A stretch of DNA of 6,989 nucleotides from DASPXY01 sp038227745 (GTDB lineage Bacteria; Planctomycetota; Planctomycetia; Gemmatales; Gemmataceae): the NCBI GenBank assembly GCA_038227745.1, contig JBBRPS010000554.1:1-6989 (forward strand), read 5' to 3'. Of this stretch, positions 6,964 to 6,989 are shown one piece after another. How positions within the stretch are numbered: the stretch's first letter is position 1; each line of letters opens with the position of its first letter. The notes below the pieces were generated by a model. The model saw only the letters and a list, made by a program, of their open reading frames with translations, was not told where the DNA came from and did no database searches. The position numbers and the translations under genes were made by a program.

Positions 6964-6979
6964 GCCGGCGTAAGCCGGC
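6964..6979. repeat. Short inverted repeat at the right edge
   Basis: GCCGGC (6964-6969) and GCCGGC (6974-6979) flank GTAA and can pair as a 6-bp stem. It lies upstream of the candidate rplC promoter and may be the end of a palindromic unit or the terminator of a gene beyond the window. The window ends 10 bases later, so no more can be said. Confidence 0.3.
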
Positions 6980-6989
6980 TGGTACGGCA

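Overview
The window looks like a chromosomal segment of a high-GC planctomycete, most likely of the Gemmataceae or a close relative. This rests on three things seen in the sequence: strong GC bias, gene types common in that group (a secreted tandem-PPC protein, a CPN-type zinc ribbon, a large DUF58 protein, a short Hsp70-like protein), and long palindromic repeats of the 'acaagcccgaagcgcaagcg' type, which I associate with these genomes. The assignment comes from recognition, not from a database search.

Layout. A perfect 42-bp palindrome opens the window (1-42). One plus-strand gene follows (182-946), encoding an exported protein of two PPC-like beta-sandwich domains. Everything else is on the minus strand. 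Read in the direction of transcription from the right edge: a promoter-like site (6919-6946) and a leader hairpin (6863-6891); rplC for ribosomal protein L3 (6838-6131); a strong intrinsic terminator (6108-6079); an extended -10 promoter (6057-6049); an Hsp70-family gene lacking the C-terminal lid (5998-4418); two palindromic repeats (4404-4355 and 4334-4281); a 56-residue zinc-ribbon protein (4264-4094); a 670-residue DUF58/von Willebrand A membrane protein (4057-2045); a 258-residue multi-pass membrane protein (2048-1272); and a 103-residue two-helix membrane protein (1275-964). This last gene converges on the PPC gene with 17 bases between their stop codons.

How they work together. The zinc-ribbon, DUF58 and two membrane-protein genes look like one operon: a 36-base gap, then two successive ATGA stop/start overlaps, each with a good Shine-Dalgarno sequence. 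DUF58 proteins usually sit beside MoxR-type AAA+ ATPases. None is present here, and the vWA domain appears to be split by a membrane segment, so this four-gene set is the best candidate in the window for an undescribed membrane module. No promoter was found between the Hsp70-like gene and the zinc-ribbon gene. The module may therefore be read through from the Hsp70-like promoter across the two palindromes. rplC appears to be a self-contained transcription unit and not the second gene of an S10 operon.
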